Source: CAXNKH01 sp049296795 (GTDB taxonomy: Bacteria > Pseudomonadota > Gammaproteobacteria > Burkholderiales > Burkholderiaceae_C). Taken from it: a stretch of 64,000 bases of DNA. Position numbers and translations under genes: made by a program. Below the pieces are notes generated by a model. It made no database searches, had not been told where the DNA came from, and saw only the letters and a program-made list of their open reading frames with translations. Within the stretch, counting starts at the first letter, position 1, and each line of letters begins with the position of its first letter. Below are positions 52,332-61,347 of this stretch, one piece after another. Location of the stretch: contig JBAQTC010000030.1 in assembly GCA_049296795.1 (NCBI GenBank), positions 1-64,000 of the forward strand, read 5' to 3'.

Positions 52332-53540
52332 TCATGCTTGGCTTTTAAGCCAGTGCTGCGACCAGGCCAGCAGCTCCGACGCTGGCAGTGATTTAGCCAT
52401 GTGCCAACCTTGGGCCCGGTCGCAAGTGGCTGCTTTGAGCCAGTCATAGATGGCCTGGTTTTCTACACCTTCGGCCAAAACCGTGAGGCCGAGTTGCTGA
52501 CCCAGGTCAATCGCGCTGGTCACGATGCTTTGCGACACCGAGTCAGTCAGCAGAGAGCGAATAAAACTCATGTCGATTTTGAGTTCAGTGAAGGGCAGCA
52601 ACTTCAACTGCAACATCGACGAATGGCCGGTGCCGAAATCGTCGATGGCCAGACCAAAGCCACTGAGCCGCAAGCGGGTCAGGACTTCGGCTGCCTGGAT
52701 CGGATCGGCCGCTACCGACGTTTCTGTCAGCTCAAAAATCAGTCGACTTTCACTAAAACCATGTTGCTGGCACACCAGCTTGACGTCTTGCGGAAAATTT
52801 TTATCGTTCAGTGCCACCGGTGGCAAATTCACCGATACCGTCCCGCTGAACTCGGTGTTCAAGGGACTGCTGGAAAAATCGCTGATGGTTTTCTCCAGCA
52901 CCGTGCGCGTCAGCAGCATGGCTAAGCCACTGCTTTCGGCCAAGGCAATGAAGGACTGGGGCAGGAGTCGACCATGTTGGGGGTGTTGCCAGGTGACCAG
53001 GGCTTCGACACCCACCCACTTCCCGTCGGCCAGCGTGATCTGAGGTTGGTAGCGCACCTCTAATTCGCCAGCCTCGATGCCGCGACGCAAGTCCTGTGCG
53101 TCAATCGCCTTGGCAGGGGCAGGGGCAGGGGCAGGGGCAAGCTCCTGACTCAACCATTGACGCAAGGTGGCGACACGCAAGGGTTTGTCCAGATGGGTGA
53201 TGACACGCAAGCCCTGCATCTGAGCAATGTTGGCAGCACTACGCAGCACATTGGCGTCAAAACCACTGATCAAAATCAAACCCGCTTGGCAGTTGCGTTC
53301 AGCCAGATCGCGCAGGGTAGCAATGCCATCAACGCCTGGCATCGACAGATCTAAAACAATCACATCGGGCATCTGCTTCAGGTGGACAGACAAGTCCGTT
53401 GAATCGATGCAGGTTGTGCTGACGAAACCCATCCTGCTCCCCACCTCGGCAATGAAGTCTGCAATCTCGATCTCATCGTCGATCACCAACAAGTGTTTCT
53501 TGCGCGCACTGTCGGGACTGTTTAATTGGTCAGAATTCAT
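52332..53540 (-). CDS. Response regulator with EAL cyclic-di-GMP phosphodiesterase domain
   Basis: 402 residues: an N-terminal REC domain with the phosphoacceptor D64 (VLDLSMPG), a PA-repeat linker (about 135-143), then an EAL domain (about 150-395). The catalytic set looks complete: E of VEALVTW, N of SVNLPP, E of FELTETS, DD of AIDDFGTG, K of LKIDMSF, E of AEGVEN and Q of QGWHM, so phosphodiesterase activity is predicted. ATG 53540 is preferred over TTG 53555, which overlaps the stop of the upstream kinase gene. It is probably the cognate partner of that kinase. Confidence 0.92.
   Translation of the reverse strand: MNSDQLNSPDSARKKHLLVIDDEIEIADFIAEVGSRMGFVSTTCIDSTDLSVHLKQMPDVIVLDLSMPGVDGIATLRDLAERNCQAGLILISGFDANVLRSAANIAQMQGLRVITHLDKPLRVATLRQWLSQELAPAPAPAPAKAIDAQDLRRGIEAGELEVRYQPQITLADGKWVGVEALVTWQHPQHGRLLPQSFIALAESSGLAMLLTRTVLEKTISDFSSSPLNTEFSGTVSVNLPPVALNDKNFPQDVKLVCQQHGFSESRLIFELTETSVAADPIQAAEVLTRLRLSGFGLAIDDFGTGHSSMLQLKLLPFTELKIDMSFIRSLLTDSVSQSIVTSAIDLGQQLGLTVLAEGVENQAIYDWLKAATCDRAQGWHMAKSLPASELLAWSQHWLKSQA
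53115..53138 (-). repeat. Tandem hexamer repeat (four AGGGGC units) in the REC-EAL linker
   Basis: Four perfect copies of AGGGGC in a row, read on the coding strand as Ala-Pro repeats. Six-base units preserve the frame when copy number changes. Confidence 0.85.
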
Positions 53541-53551
53541 GGTCGGGTAAC

Positions 53552-56500
53552 TCAAGCAAGGGGCTGACTGGGTTGAGGCCGCTGGTCGAGCAGTTGTCGC
53601 ACCGCCAATGCCAGCACCGGTCTACGGTAGGGCTTTTCGATCAGGGGTGACAAGTTAGCCCGCTGACCGGCTATTTCGGGGAAACCACTGAGATAGATCA
53701 CCCGCAAATCACTTTGGAAATCGAGTGCACGCCGGGCCAACTCGGCGCCGTCCATTCCACCAGGAATCACCACGTCGGTCAGCAGTAAATCAAAAGGTGG
53801 GTGGGCGGATTTTATTTTTTCCAGGGCCTCAGTCGCGCTGGCCGACGCTTGCACTTGGTAACCAAGCCGCTCCAGCCAGTCGGCGGTCATCGCCAGCAAT
53901 TCGGGCTCGTCATCGACCACCAGCAAGCGCTCGAAACCCCGAGGCAGGGCTTGCTCGGGTGATGCAAGGGTATCTATCGGCTCGCTGGTCGCCACTGGCA
54001 GGTAGAACCCAATCACCGTTCCTTTTCCTAGCTGTGAGCTCAGCGTGACGTTGCCACCGGATTGTTTGGCAAAACCCAGCACCATGGCCAGCCCCAGACC
54101 GGTGCCTTGTCCACGCTCTTTGGTGGTGAAGAAAGGATCGAAAGCGTGTTGCTGAACATCGTGGGCCATGCCCTGGCCACTGTCGGTGACGCTGACATGG
54201 ACGTAATTGCCTGGCTTGAGTCCGGCGTCTTTGAGTTGCTCAGCGCTTTGTTGGCTGGCATGTGCAGCGATCTGGATCTGGCCGCCATGGGGCATGGCAT
54301 CGCGCGCATTGAGCACCAAGTTGATCAGAGCAGACTCCAGACCCGATCGATCGACCAAGACGGCGGGCAAATCGGGTTCTAGGTTCAGCCGCAACGCATT
54401 GCTCGCACCCGCACTGCTGTGCAGCAAGTCAAATAACTCGGTCAGCGTCGTATTGAGATCGAGTGAGCGAGCTTGCAGCGGTTGACGCCTGGCCACCGCC
54501 AGCAGGCTTTTGACCAAACCAGCGCCACGCAACGCTGCGTTCAGGGCTACTGTCACGTCGCGTTTGACCCAGGGCTGTACCTCGGTTTCTTCCGCCAGCA
54601 GGTCGAGCCGGCCGATGACGATGCCCAGCAAGTTGTTGAAATCGTGGGCCAGCCCGCCTGTCATTTGACCCACGGCTTCCATTTTTTGCGATTCGAGCAG
54701 GTGGTTGGTGGTGGCCTTGACCTCGGTCTGGTCGTTCAAAACCACCAGGGTGCCGCCATCACGGGTGCGATAGTGGCGAATGAGTAACCAACGATCTCCT
54801 TCGGAAGTGTGGGCGAGATACTCGATGTTTTGCAACGCTAGAAACTGCGCGATCCGCCAAGCTTTTTTGTTTTCGGCCAACGGTGCCTGGTAACCACTTT
54901 GCGGCACATCATCAATCAAGTCCTCGAATTGGATGCCGAGCTGCGGTTGCACACCCAGGACCGCCATCAATTTTGAGTAGCTGTCGTTGAATTGAATCAA
55001 GCAGTGGTCAGCATCAAACAAAGCGATGCCGTCACTGGCGCTGTCCAGCGCGTCAGTCAAACGAGCTTGTACAAACGAGGTGGTTTGGTTGGCTTGTCGA
55101 GTTTTCTCGCCTTGGATCAGTAAAGCCGTCAAACTCAATCCCAGCAACAATATCGCCAAGGCCATCAAGCTGGGTGCGGCACTTCGACCCGAGGCGATGG
55201 CCACGGGCGTGGCTTGGGCCAAGATCAGCCAGCGCCGACTGGCGAATTGCACTTCAGCCGTGTCATACAAGCCGGTTTTCAGGCTCTCGAGGCTCAGGCC
55301 TGAGCTGGGCGGCGCGCCAGTACCCGGATCGCTGTTTGATCGATGAAAAGCCAACAGCTGCTCGCCGCTGGCCAAGCTGGTATCAAACAGATAGACATGA
55401 TGACCCCCCACCGACAAAGAAGCGAGGGCTTGTTCCAGCAAATCGCCGATCCGGAATACGCCGACGGAAAAGCCCAGGAGCTGCTCCGATCGTTGCTGTG
55501 CGTTGGCACCGGGGCTGGTTGGTGAGAACAGCGGATTGAGAAGAAGAAAACCTTTTTGTTCTCCGCGCTCTTGCACCAGCTTGATCGGTGCAGTGGCCAC
55601 CGGCTGGCCCAGACGACGCGCCTGCTCAATGGCCGGTCGCCGGGCTGGATGGGTGGCGATGTCAAAACCCAAGGCGGCTTGATTGGCTGCCATCGGTTCA
55701 ATGTAGTAAACCCCGACGTACTCGGAACGTTGACCGGCTGCAGTCAATTGCCCTTGGGCATTGCGCTCAGTAAACTGAAAATTAGCCAGTCCATCAGAGC
55801 GGGCTTGTTGCTCCAAACCGATGCGGCTGACCGGGTCAAAGCGCGGGTTCCACGAGACGGCATGTAACGCCGTATTGGCCTGCGACCCTTGCAGCAGCGG
55901 GCTGACAAAGGCCTTGAATTCTTGACGCGTGAGTTGGGGATTGGCCTGGACCAAACGGGCCACACTTTCTATGTCATTCGATGCGAGTTTGAGCTGAACT
56001 TGCAAAGCGTCGGCGACCTCTTGGGTCCGGTAGTTCAGGGCTTGGCTGAAACGTTGGGTTTCCAGTTGCCAACTGAACGAGAAAGTCAGAACGGCCGCGC
56101 CCACGCTCAAACCAAACGTCAATAAAGTGGTTTTGTTGACCGCGGGTTTGAAACCCCAAAAGCTAGCGAGCGCCAGCAACAAAGGGGTCAGGACCAAAAT
56201 ACCCAAAACATCACCCAGCCACCAAGCGCCCCAGCTCAGAAAGAAGGACAGAGTCTTGAGCAAGCCTGCCAGTTGCAAGCTGAGCAGACCGACGCTGGAG
56301 GCAATCAAACAGGCGAGGGCCATGCTGATGATGAGTTGGAACAGCATCGTCATGCTGGCCCAGGTGGGTGCCGTGATGGCTGGCACCCGAATGCGCTTGA
56401 TTAGAAGGGCGCCTACCCAGGCTTGCAGGGTCGAGCCGGTGGCAATGGTCAAGCAGACTAACAGCGTGCTGAGTAGGCTGCTGGTCGGGAAAGCCAGCAA

Positions 56501-56692
56501 GTTGGCGCTGAATGCGCCCAATGCAATACCGGGCAAGGCTTGGCGTCGAAATAACAGGACGGCAGTCACGGCCAAGCCCGCAGGAGGCCAAAAAATACTG
56601 ATGTTGCCTGGTGGCAGCGCGACCAATAACCCAATTTGCGCCAGAACGACGTAGAGCAGGGCGATCGCCAGTGTTTTGGCCAGAAGCTTCAT
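53552..56692 (-). CDS. Hybrid sensor histidine kinase (MASE1-CHASE-PAS-HisKA-HATPase-REC)
   Basis: About 1046 residues. An N-terminal MASE1 integral membrane sensor domain (LPPGNISIFWPPAGLAVTAVL at about 28-48 and several helices to about 210) is followed by a periplasmic CHASE domain (about 240-450; ALHAVSWNPRF), a further membrane helix, a PAS-like domain (about 545-640), HisKA with H in GGLAHDFNNLL, HATPase with N box NLVLNARDAMPHGG, and a C-terminal REC with D in LLLTDVVIPG. All phosphotransfer residues seem present. The ATG 56692 is preferred to an upstream start that would add non-membrane residues. The EAL response regulator follows 11 bases after its stop. Confidence 0.93.
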   Translation of the reverse strand: MKLLAKTLAIALLYVVLAQIGLLVALPPGNISIFWPPAGLAVTAVLLFRRQALPGIALGAFSANLLAFPTSSLLSTLLVCLTIATGSTLQAWVGALLIKRIRVPAITAPTWASMTMLFQLIISMALACLIASSVGLLSLQLAGLLKTLSFFLSWGAWWLGDVLGILVLTPLLLALASFWGFKPAVNKTTLLTFGLSVGAAVLTFSFSWQLETQRFSQALNYRTQEVADALQVQLKLASNDIESVARLVQANPQLTRQEFKAFVSPLLQGSQANTALHAVSWNPRFDPVSRIGLEQQARSDGLANFQFTERNAQGQLTAAGQRSEYVGVYYIEPMAANQAALGFDIATHPARRPAIEQARRLGQPVATAPIKLVQERGEQKGFLLLNPLFSPTSPGANAQQRSEQLLGFSVGVFRIGDLLEQALASLSVGGHHVYLFDTSLASGEQLLAFHRSNSDPGTGAPPSSGLSLESLKTGLYDTAEVQFASRRWLILAQATPVAIASGRSAAPSLMALAILLLGLSLTALLIQGEKTRQANQTTSFVQARLTDALDSASDGIALFDADHCLIQFNDSYSKLMAVLGVQPQLGIQFEDLIDDVPQSGYQAPLAENKKAWRIAQFLALQNIEYLAHTSEGDRWLLIRHYRTRDGGTLVVLNDQTEVKATTNHLLESQKMEAVGQMTGGLAHDFNNLLGIVIGRLDLLAEETEVQPWVKRDVTVALNAALRGAGLVKSLLAVARRQPLQARSLDLNTTLTELFDLLHSSAGASNALRLNLEPDLPAVLVDRSGLESALINLVLNARDAMPHGGQIQIAAHASQQSAEQLKDAGLKPGNYVHVSVTDSGQGMAHDVQQHAFDPFFTTKERGQGTGLGLAMVLGFAKQSGGNVTLSSQLGKGTVIGFYLPVATSEPIDTLASPEQALPRGFERLLVVDDEPELLAMTADWLERLGYQVQASASATEALEKIKSAHPPFDLLLTDVVIPGGMDGAELARRALDFQSDLRVIYLSGFPEIAGQRANLSPLIEKPYRRPVLALAVRQLLDQRPQPSQPLA

Positions 56693-56759
56693 CGCGCAAA
56701 TCATACAACTTGTCAGGCCGGCCCCTGCTTGCGCGCAGACTGCTACAGTCAAGCCCACC

Positions 56760-57398
56760 ATGTACCTGCCGCCACAATTCGATTCCCGGGATCAAGACCA
56801 CGCCTGTGCGCTGATGCGCACCTACCCGTTTGCCAGCCTGATCAGCTGCGACGACAGTGGCCTGCCCTATGTGAGTCACATCCCATTGCATTTGCAAGAG
56901 CGCGGCGCGCAACTGGTGTTGCTAGGCCATGTGGCCAAACCTAATCCGCATTGGCGTTACCTGCAAGACCGGCCGGCGGCGCTGGTCACTTTCTTAGGGC
57001 CGCACAGCTATATGTCGCCCCAGGTTTATCCCGATCTGGTGCGGGTTCCGACCTGGAGTTATTTGGCCGTGCATTGCAAGGTACAAGCCAGCTTGGTGCA
57101 AGAGCCGCAGGCCAAGGACAGGCTGCTTAAAACCTTGATCGCTGACCACGAACCGGCTTACGCCGCACAGTGGCGCAGTCTGGGCGAAGAATTTCAACAA
57201 AAAATGCTCTCAGGCATTGTGGGTTTTGAGCTCTTGATCACCGACTTGCAATGCAAACTCAAGCTCAATCAGCACCGGCCAGAAGCCCATGATGCAATGA
57301 AAGCGGTTTATTCTGGCGGCAGTGAGCAGGAGCGGGCGTTGGCGCACTGGATGGACAAACTTGGTTTAGGCTCCAAACCCAAGCAAGATGCAAACTGA
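56760..57398 (+). CDS. FMN-binding negative transcriptional regulator (PaiB family)
   Basis: 212 residues with the PaiB split-barrel flavin-binding fold, start MYLPPQFDSRD. The N-terminal HxxxPF-like region (LMRTYPFASLIS), GLPYVSHIPLHL, and the later block KMLSGIVGFELLITDLQCKLKLNQ are signatures. Homologues include B. subtilis PaiB, which represses sporulation and degradative enzymes; in Gram-negative bacteria the function is poorly known. It is divergent from the hybrid kinase (67-base gap) and overlaps the next gene by 11 bases, hinting at coexpression with the TadA fusion. Confidence 0.9.
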   Translation: MYLPPQFDSRDQDHACALMRTYPFASLISCDDSGLPYVSHIPLHLQERGAQLVLLGHVAKPNPHWRYLQDRPAALVTFLGPHSYMSPQVYPDLVRVPTWSYLAVHCKVQASLVQEPQAKDRLLKTLIADHEPAYAAQWRSLGEEFQQKMLSGIVGFELLITDLQCKLKLNQHRPEAHDAMKAVYSGGSEQERALAHWMDKLGLGSKPKQDAN

Positions 57399-58413
57399 CG
57401 ATCAGTTGATGGCCTTGGCGCTACGGCAAGCCCATGGTGCTGCCGTAGCGGGCGAAGTGCCCGTAGGTGCGGTGCTGGTTAAAGACGGTCAAGTGATTGC
57501 CAGTGGCCAGAACGCGCCGATTCAGAACAAAGACCCCACAGCGCATGCCGAGATGGTGGCCTTGCGGGCTGCGGCCTTGACTTTGGGTAATTACCGGCTC
57601 GAAGATTGCGAATTGTTTGTCACGCTGGAGCCTTGCGCCATGTGTGCGGGCGCCATGCTGCATTCGCGCTTGAAAAGAGTGGTGTTCGGCGCATACGACC
57701 CCAAGACTGGCGCTGCCGGTTCTGTCATCAACCTGTTCGAGCAGCCTTTGCTGAATCACCAAACCCAGGTGCAAGGCGGAATTTTGGCGGATGAATGTGC
57801 ACAGTTGCTGCAAACATTTTTTCAGGCCAAGCGCGACGACAACCGAATCAAAATCTGGCCGTTGCGCGAAGACGCTGTGCGTACCCCGGATAGCTGCTTT
57901 GCCCATCTGTCGGATTACCCCTGGCAGCCGCATTACCTGAACGACCTGGCAACGCTCGACGGTTTGCGCCTGCATTACCTCGATGAGGGTCCGACCGACG
58001 CCGCCCTGACTTATTTGTGTCTGCACAGCAAGACGGGCTGGAGTTATGTTTTTCGCCATCTGCTGCCTGCTTATCTGGCCCAAGGTGCGCGCGTCGTGGC
58101 CCCCGATCTGATAGGTTTTGGCAAAAGCGATAAGCCCAAAAGGGTGAACTTTCACCGGCTTGAATGGCAGAACCAAAATTTGCTGGAGTTGCTTGAGCGT
58201 CTCGATTTGAAAAACGTGGTGCTGGTACTGCAAGATGCCGGCGATGCGCTGGGGTTGGCGCTGTCGCGTGCCATGCACCAGCGATATAGCGGGCAGATGC
58301 TACTGGCTCCGGCGCTGGTCTGGAATGAGGCCGAGCGGATAGCTTTGGAAGCGCCTTTTCCAGACTCCGGCCACCGCGCCGCCTTGCGCGCTTTCTCTTC
58401 GGTCTTGCCATAA
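57388..58413 (+). CDS. tadA: tRNA adenosine(34) deaminase TadA fused to a degraded alpha/beta-hydrolase domain
   Basis: 341 residues. The N-terminal half (1-155) is TadA, which makes inosine at the wobble position of tRNA-Arg(ACG): zinc ligands H53, C82 and C85 and proton shuttle E55 in HAEM and PCAMC are intact. Residues 170-341 resemble a haloalkane-dehalogenase-like hydrolase (HYLDEG, VVAPDLIGFGKSDKP, VVLVLQD), but the oxyanion HG-x-P reads HSKT, QDWGG reads QDAGD, most of the cap is missing and the chain stops before the catalytic histidine. The tail is therefore probably not an active hydrolase. Fused TadA-hydrolase forms occur in Comamonadaceae as I recall; the truncation may be local. 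ATG 57388 overlaps the PaiB gene. Confidence 0.9.
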   Translation: MQTDDQLMALALRQAHGAAVAGEVPVGAVLVKDGQVIASGQNAPIQNKDPTAHAEMVALRAAALTLGNYRLEDCELFVTLEPCAMCAGAMLHSRLKRVVFGAYDPKTGAAGSVINLFEQPLLNHQTQVQGGILADECAQLLQTFFQAKRDDNRIKIWPLREDAVRTPDSCFAHLSDYPWQPHYLNDLATLDGLRLHYLDEGPTDAALTYLCLHSKTGWSYVFRHLLPAYLAQGARVVAPDLIGFGKSDKPKRVNFHRLEWQNQNLLELLERLDLKNVVLVLQDAGDALGLALSRAMHQRYSGQMLLAPALVWNEAERIALEAPFPDSGHRAALRAFSSVLP

Positions 58414-58421
58414 TCTCCAAC

Positions 58422-59348
58422 GTGACTCAAAAACATATTTACATTTACTCACCCTCGGGTGCAGTGCGCGACAAAGTTGCATTTCGACGTGGCCTGGCAC
58501 GCCTCAAATTGCTGGGCCATCAGGTTGAAGTCGACGAGTCTGCTTTGGCGAGTCATTTGCGCTTTGCCGGCGATGATGAGACCCGCCTTGCAGCCATTGT
58601 GCGGGCCGCTGCCAGTGGTGCTGACATCGCGTTAATTTCGCGCGGGGGTTATGGGCTAACCCGTCTCTTGCCCAAATTGCCTTGCAAAGCGCTGGCACGG
58701 GCGATTGACAAAGGGATGCAATTCGTTGGCATGAGTGACTTCACCGCTTTGCAGTGCGCTGTCTTGGCTCAGACTGGTGCAGTGACTTGGGCCGGTCCTT
58801 CCCTGTGTGAAGGCTTTGGCGTGGCTGGCACCCCAGACGACATCATGGAAGCCTGTTTTGATGATTTGGCATGCGGTACGGGGGAGGGTGCGGGTTGGCG
58901 GCAAGACCGAATCAATCCCGCTGAGTTGAGCCCAACCCAAGCTGACTACACCTTGAAAGAGGCTGTGTTGTGGGGTGGCAACCTGAGCATTTTGACCTCA
59001 CTGTTGGGAACACCTTATTTCCCGAACATCAAGGGCGGCATCTTATTTTTGGAAGATATTGCCGAACATCCTTACCGCATTGAAAGGATGTTGACGCAGT
59101 TGCTCCACGCGGGCATTCTGGCCAAGCAAAAAGCAATTGTTTTGGGTCAATTTACCGATTACAAACTGAGTTCCCATGACAAAGGCTTCAGTCTCAAAAC
59201 CGTGCAGAGTTGGTTGCGCGGACAGCTGAAAATTCCTGTTCTGAGCAACCTGCCTTTTGGTCATGTGCCAACCAAGGTGTTGTTACCGGTTGGGGAAAAA
59301 GTCAAATTGATCGTCAATGGGCGCGATGCCTTGTTGTACTGGGGTTGA
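58422..59348 (+). CDS. ldcA: LD-carboxypeptidase (murein tetrapeptide carboxypeptidase)
   Basis: S66-family serine peptidase of 308 residues that removes the terminal D-alanine of murein tetrapeptides during peptidoglycan recycling in the cytoplasm. The nucleophile is about S105 in FVGMSDFTALQ, with the E/H pair expected in the C-terminal domain (LFLEDIAEHPYRIERML). RGGYGLTRLLP is another family block. The start codon is GTG 58422, nine bases after the TadA fusion stop. It converges with the Ldh-family gene nine bases away. Confidence 0.94.
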   Translation: MTQKHIYIYSPSGAVRDKVAFRRGLARLKLLGHQVEVDESALASHLRFAGDDETRLAAIVRAAASGADIALISRGGYGLTRLLPKLPCKALARAIDKGMQFVGMSDFTALQCAVLAQTGAVTWAGPSLCEGFGVAGTPDDIMEACFDDLACGTGEGAGWRQDRINPAELSPTQADYTLKEAVLWGGNLSILTSLLGTPYFPNIKGGILFLEDIAEHPYRIERMLTQLLHAGILAKQKAIVLGQFTDYKLSSHDKGFSLKTVQSWLRGQLKIPVLSNLPFGHVPTKVLLPVGEKVKLIVNGRDALLYWG

Positions 59349-59357
59349 TTCCGAATT

Positions 59358-60422
59358 TCAGGCCAAGGCCTGGGGCAGGGCTACCTTGAACTTCTCAGCC
59401 CAAACTGCCAAACCCGGCAGCACGCTGGGGTAGAGCGCCAAGCCCTGTTCTTTTTGCAGGCTAGCCAAGGCCAAGCCTCTTTCTCCGGGCGTGCGTACCG
59501 CTTGTCCGGCATTGGCCGGGCGCGAAGCGCGGCACATCGCGGCAACGGTTGAGGTCTGGCGGGTGAAAGCATCGAGCCCGGCAAAAGCGCGCGGGTCGAT
59601 GATTTGCAAAAACACGGTGGCGCCCCAGCCTTCTTTAGCATCAGCCCGACCATGACCGGCCAGACCACCGGTCAAGGCCTCGACCATCAGCGTTAAGCCA
59701 TAGCCTTTGTGGCCTGAATCTTTCCCGCCCAGCGGCAAAATGGTTCCCTTCGGCTCATTAAATAGCACGGCGGGGTTGTTGCTGGGGGCGCCAAAACCAT
59801 CCATCAACCAGGCCGCAGGCAGCAGCTTGCCTTCAGTATGCGAACGCTTGGTCAATCCATTGGTGGTAGCCGAGGTCGACACATCGATCAGCAGCGGAAT
59901 ATCCTGGGTCGGGATGCCGATCGACATCGGGTTGGGTGTGAAAACTGGATCCAAGCCGCCGTAAGGCGCAACGCTGGCCGAATTGCGGTCAGAGCAGTGC
60001 AACTGCATCAGCATGCCCTGATCAGTCGCTCGCTTCAGGTAGGCCGCCAGACACGCAATGTGGTGGCTGCGCCGAATCACGACGGTGCAACTGCCTTGAC
60101 TGCTTGCGCGTTGCATGGCGATTTCCATCGCTTTGACCACCAACCAGGGTCCGGGCAGTCGCATGCCGTCCCAGGTTAAGGCGGCCGGAAAGTCGGAAAC
60201 CACTTCAGGTTCACCACGGGGTGTCATGGCGTTTTTCTCGAGTTCATCGAGGTAAGACGGCAACAGGCCCAGGCCGTGGGTATCGTGTCCCATCAAGTCG
60301 CCTTCAACCAGAATCTCGGCGACGGTTTGGGCTTTGTCCGGCTCCATGCCTGCGCGGCAGAGCAGTGTGTTGGCAAACACGGTTAAATCGCCGACATCGT
60401 ATCTTGATTCTTTAGTTAACAT
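59358..60422 (-). CDS. Ldh family oxidoreductase (malate/L-lactate dehydrogenase type)
   Basis: NAD(P)-dependent dehydrogenase of the L-sulfolactate/malate/ureidoglycolate type, about 354 residues. Typical segments are DLMGHDTHGL near the N-terminus, RRSHHIACLAAYLKRA, TPNPMSIGIPT, and GGKDSGHKGYGLTLMVEALTG. The catalytic histidine is the one in GHDTHGL/RRSHH context as in the family. The substrate could be any of several 2-hydroxy acids or imines. ATG 60422 is chosen; another in-frame ATG nine bases upstream exists. No linked pathway genes indicate the substrate. Confidence 0.9.
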   Translation of the reverse strand: MLTKESRYDVGDLTVFANTLLCRAGMEPDKAQTVAEILVEGDLMGHDTHGLGLLPSYLDELEKNAMTPRGEPEVVSDFPAALTWDGMRLPGPWLVVKAMEIAMQRASSQGSCTVVIRRSHHIACLAAYLKRATDQGMLMQLHCSDRNSASVAPYGGLDPVFTPNPMSIGIPTQDIPLLIDVSTSATTNGLTKRSHTEGKLLPAAWLMDGFGAPSNNPAVLFNEPKGTILPLGGKDSGHKGYGLTLMVEALTGGLAGHGRADAKEGWGATVFLQIIDPRAFAGLDAFTRQTSTVAAMCRASRPANAGQAVRTPGERGLALASLQKEQGLALYPSVLPGLAVWAEKFKVALPQALA

Positions 60423-60461
60423 AATATACATCGTATGAAGTGATAATCGCTGTCAAGGGGG

Positions 60462-60680
60462 CTAGCGCGCTGCAGAATCGCGCTCCAGCCGTTTGCGCTT
60501 GGAGCGGTTAAATGGACGCACTACATTGGTTGGGGCTTCGTCTGGCTTGGTCAACTGGCGCAAGGCTGCGTTACGGCGTGCTTGGCGTCGGGTTTTGAAG
60601 AAGGCAAAAGCCCGCACACCCAAGAAAGTCGCAGCAAATGCGACAGCGGCCACCAAAGTATTGTTGAGTGAAGAATCCAC
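60462..60680 (-). CDS. Small single-span membrane protein, hypothetical
   Basis: 72 residues. One hydrophobic helix (about 8-28, VAAVAFAATFLGVRAFAFF) is followed by a strongly basic cytoplasmic tail with repeated RR and KR pairs, giving N-out or N-in single-span topology with the tail inside by the positive-inside rule. I recognise no family. It lies 21 bases downstream of the ankyrin gene stop on the same strand and may be the last gene of that group. The length is short, so confidence is moderate. Confidence 0.6.
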   Translation of the reverse strand: MDSSLNNTLVAAVAFAATFLGVRAFAFFKTRRQARRNAALRQLTKPDEAPTNVVRPFNRSKRKRLERDSAAR

Positions 60681-60701
60681 GGCTCAAATCCAATCAAAGA
60701 A

Positions 60702-61346
60702 TCAGTTGCCGCGTGCTAGACGGGCGGCAACAAATGCGCCAATGATGGCGGCAGACTCATCGCGCTTGGCTTGCTGGGCAAAATTCTGGGCTGTGAGCCC
60801 ACGCTCATTGGTCAACATTGGGTCGGCACCTTCCTCCAACAGCAATTTCACGGCCGAAGCCGTCCCGTACATGGCGGCCAGCATCAAGGGTGTACTCCCA
60901 TTGGGCGAACTGGCGTCGATATAGGCGTCGTTCTCCAGCAGCAAGCGGATCACAGCAACCTGACCAGCTGTCGCAGCGTAATGCAAGGGTGTCCAGCCAG
61001 GCTTGTTGACATCGGCTTCTCGGGCGATGAGTTGCTCGACCAGCTGCAATTGACCTTTTAAAGCGGCCAGCATCAAGGGGCTTTCGTCATTGGTGTTGCG
61101 GCTCTCAACCGTGGTCTGGGGCCAAGCAATCAATACCGCCGCCACCTTGAGCGAAGATGTGCGTAGCGCCAGTAACAAGGGGTTCTCGCCTTGTGGATTG
61201 GGCGTGTTGGCGTCAAAACCACGCCGTAACAACTGACTGACGGTGGCCGCATCATCGAATTGAATGGCCTTAAAATAATCGTCGTAAGAACCAGCGTGAC
61301 AGACTGAAAATACATATAAAACAATGAAGTAGAGAAATTTCTTCAT
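60702..61346 (-). CDS. Secreted ankyrin repeat protein
   Basis: 214 residues. A short signal peptide (MKKFLYFIVLYVFSVCHA) suggests export to the periplasm. It is followed by about four to five ankyrin repeats (about 50-185), with the canonical GWTPLHYAATAGQVAVIRLLLE and GSTPLMLAAMYGTASAVKLLLE units. Such repeats bind partner proteins; the partner is unknown. It starts one base after the tatD stop region (61348), so is probably cotranscribed from holB-pilZ-tatD. Local base composition is lower in GC at its 5' end. Confidence 0.88.
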   Translation of the reverse strand: MKKFLYFIVLYVFSVCHAGSYDDYFKAIQFDDAATVSQLLRRGFDANTPNPQGENPLLLALRTSSLKVAAVLIAWPQTTVESRNTNDESPLMLAALKGQLQLVEQLIAREADVNKPGWTPLHYAATAGQVAVIRLLLENDAYIDASSPNGSTPLMLAAMYGTASAVKLLLEEGADPMLTNERGLTAQNFAQQAKRDESAAIIGAFVAARLARGN

Positions 61347-61347
61347 G

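Noticed and set aside
53115..53138. CRISPR-like direct repeats
   Set aside because: The units are contiguous hexamers with no spacers; it is a coding microsatellite.
57421..58278. 285-residue minus-strand frame opposite tadA
   Set aside because: The real gene on the plus strand shows TadA motifs; the antisense frame is composition driven.
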